A stretch of DNA of 5,829 nt. Origin: Pseudomonadota bacterium (GTDB lineage: Bacteria; Pseudomonadota; Alphaproteobacteria; Rhizobiales; Kaistiaceae). Below, in pieces: positions 5,257 to 5,829 of the stretch. The position numbers and the translations under genes were made by a program. The notes below the pieces were generated by a model. The model did no database searches. It had not been told where the DNA came from and was given only the letters and a program-made list of their open reading frames with translations. Within the stretch, counting starts at the first letter, position 1, and every line of letters starts with the position of its first letter. The stretch lies in the NCBI GenBank assembly GCA_023392225.1, contig JAEVZM010000006.1, positions 1-5,829 on the forward strand. The letters are read 5' to 3'.

Positions 5257-5829
5257 TCGGGGCGGCTGCCGCCCTTCTCGCCGTGCTCGGCGCTCCGGCC
5301 GCGGCGGGGGAGCTGACCGCCGAATCCGTGCGGGCGGCCCTGCCGAAGCTCGATGCGATCGTCGAGGACGTGCTCGCCCGGACCGCGGTGCCGGGCATCG
5401 CGGTCGGCGTCGTCCTCGGCGAGGAGGTGATCGCCCTCAAGGGCTACGGCGTCCGTCGCGCCGGGACCGACGAGGCGGTCGACGCCGATACCGTTTTCCA
5501 GATCGCGTCGGTCTCGAAGCCGCTCGCCTCGACGGCGGTCGCGGCCGTCATCGGCGACGGCACGCTCAGCTGGGACAGCCGGATCACCGACTTCGAGCCA
5601 GGCTTTCAGATGCTCGACCCCTGGGTGACACGCCACGTCACCCTCCGCGATGCGTTCTCGCACCGCACCGGCGTGCCGGCCCAGGCCGGCGACTTTCTCG
5701 AGGACCTCGGCTTCGATCGCGACCAGATCCTCCATCGCTTCCGCTACCTGAAGCCGACCGGCGCGTTCCGCGCCGACTATGCGTATACGAACTTCATGCT
5801 GACGGCGGCCGGCGTCGCTGCTGCCAACG
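5247..5829 (+). CDS. Serine hydrolase of the beta-lactamase/class C penicillin-binding type, exported; 3' end outside window
   Basis: The first 194 codons are present. Residues 1-20 look like a signal peptide (MRMIG, Ala/Leu core, APAAA before GEL). The catalytic SxxK is Ser88-Val-Ser-Lys91, preceded by the family-typical FQIAS. HRTGVP (139-144) matches the usual HxSG block, and Tyr180-Thr-Asn182 is the YxN motif. The third motif (KTG or HxG) lies beyond the edge. Members include class C beta-lactamases, D,D-peptidases and esterases, and the sequence seen does not separate them. The ATG at 5247 is preferred because GGGAG (5235-5239) is seven bases upstream; an in-frame ATG at 5253 would form an ATGA overlap with the preceding stop. 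With either start the frame overlaps the small exported protein gene, by 10 or 4 bases. Calling it a resistance gene would be unjustified. Confidence 0.92.
   Translation, partial: MRMIGAAAALLAVLGAPAAAGELTAESVRAALPKLDAIVEDVLARTAVPGIAVGVVLGEEVIALKGYGVRRAGTDEAVDADTVFQIASVSKPLASTAVAAVIGDGTLSWDSRITDFEPGFQMLDPWVTRHVTLRDAFSHRTGVPAQAGDFLEDLGFDRDQILHRFRYLKPTGAFRADYAYTNFMLTAAGVAAAN

Noticed and set aside
5025..5735. A 236-codon minus-strand frame opposite the small exported protein and serine hydrolase
   Set aside because: The plus strand shows a good ribosome-binding site, two signal peptides and SxxK and YxN motifs. The minus frame shows nothing recognisable.
5247..5829. Serine hydrolase as an antibiotic-resistance beta-lactamase
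   Set aside because: SxxK and YxN are shared with peptidases and esterases, the third motif is outside the window, and no resistance or mobile context is present.

Overview
The window is very GC-rich and almost fully coding. Its gene content (a YkuD-type L,D-transpeptidase, a ThuA/ThuB-like pair, small secreted proteins) suggests an alphaproteobacterium, most likely of the order Hyphomicrobiales (Rhizobiales). This is inferred from gene types and codon bias, not from a marker gene. I see no RNA genes, mobile elements, CRISPR arrays or long repeats.

Layout. Positions 1-1150 (minus, running off the left edge) encode an exported L,D-transpeptidase with a long acidic Ala/Val/Glu-rich C-terminal tail. 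Positions 1341-3183 (minus) hold a two-gene unit, transcribed thuA then thuB: a ThuA-domain protein and, 13 bases later, a Gfo/Idh/MocA oxidoreductase. In rhizobia and Agrobacterium this pair oxidises trehalose and related disaccharides to 3-keto sugars. The ABC transporter and regulator usually found with it are not in this window. A 294-base divergent intergenic region with two inverted repeats separates thuA from a plus-strand single-domain cyclic-nucleotide-binding protein (3478-3975). That gene's 3' end overlaps, tail to tail by 41 bases, a minus-strand calcineurin-like metallophosphoesterase (3935-4735). After a second divergent intergenic region comes a plus-strand unit of two exported proteins: an 80-residue (mature) protein of unknown function (4942-5256) and a serine hydrolase of the beta-lactamase/penicillin-binding class C type (from 5247, running off the right edge), with overlapping reading frames.

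How the genes may work together. Two themes are visible: the cell envelope (the transpeptidase at the left, the serine hydrolase and its small partner at the right) and sugar oxidation (thuAB). The nucleotide-binding protein and the phosphoesterase could be a signalling pair, but only adjacency and family membership support that. Most of the window looks like ordinary chromosome. The least explained items are the small secreted protein coupled to the serine hydrolase, the stand-alone nucleotide-binding domain lacking the usual phosphate-binding arginine, and the transpeptidase tail.
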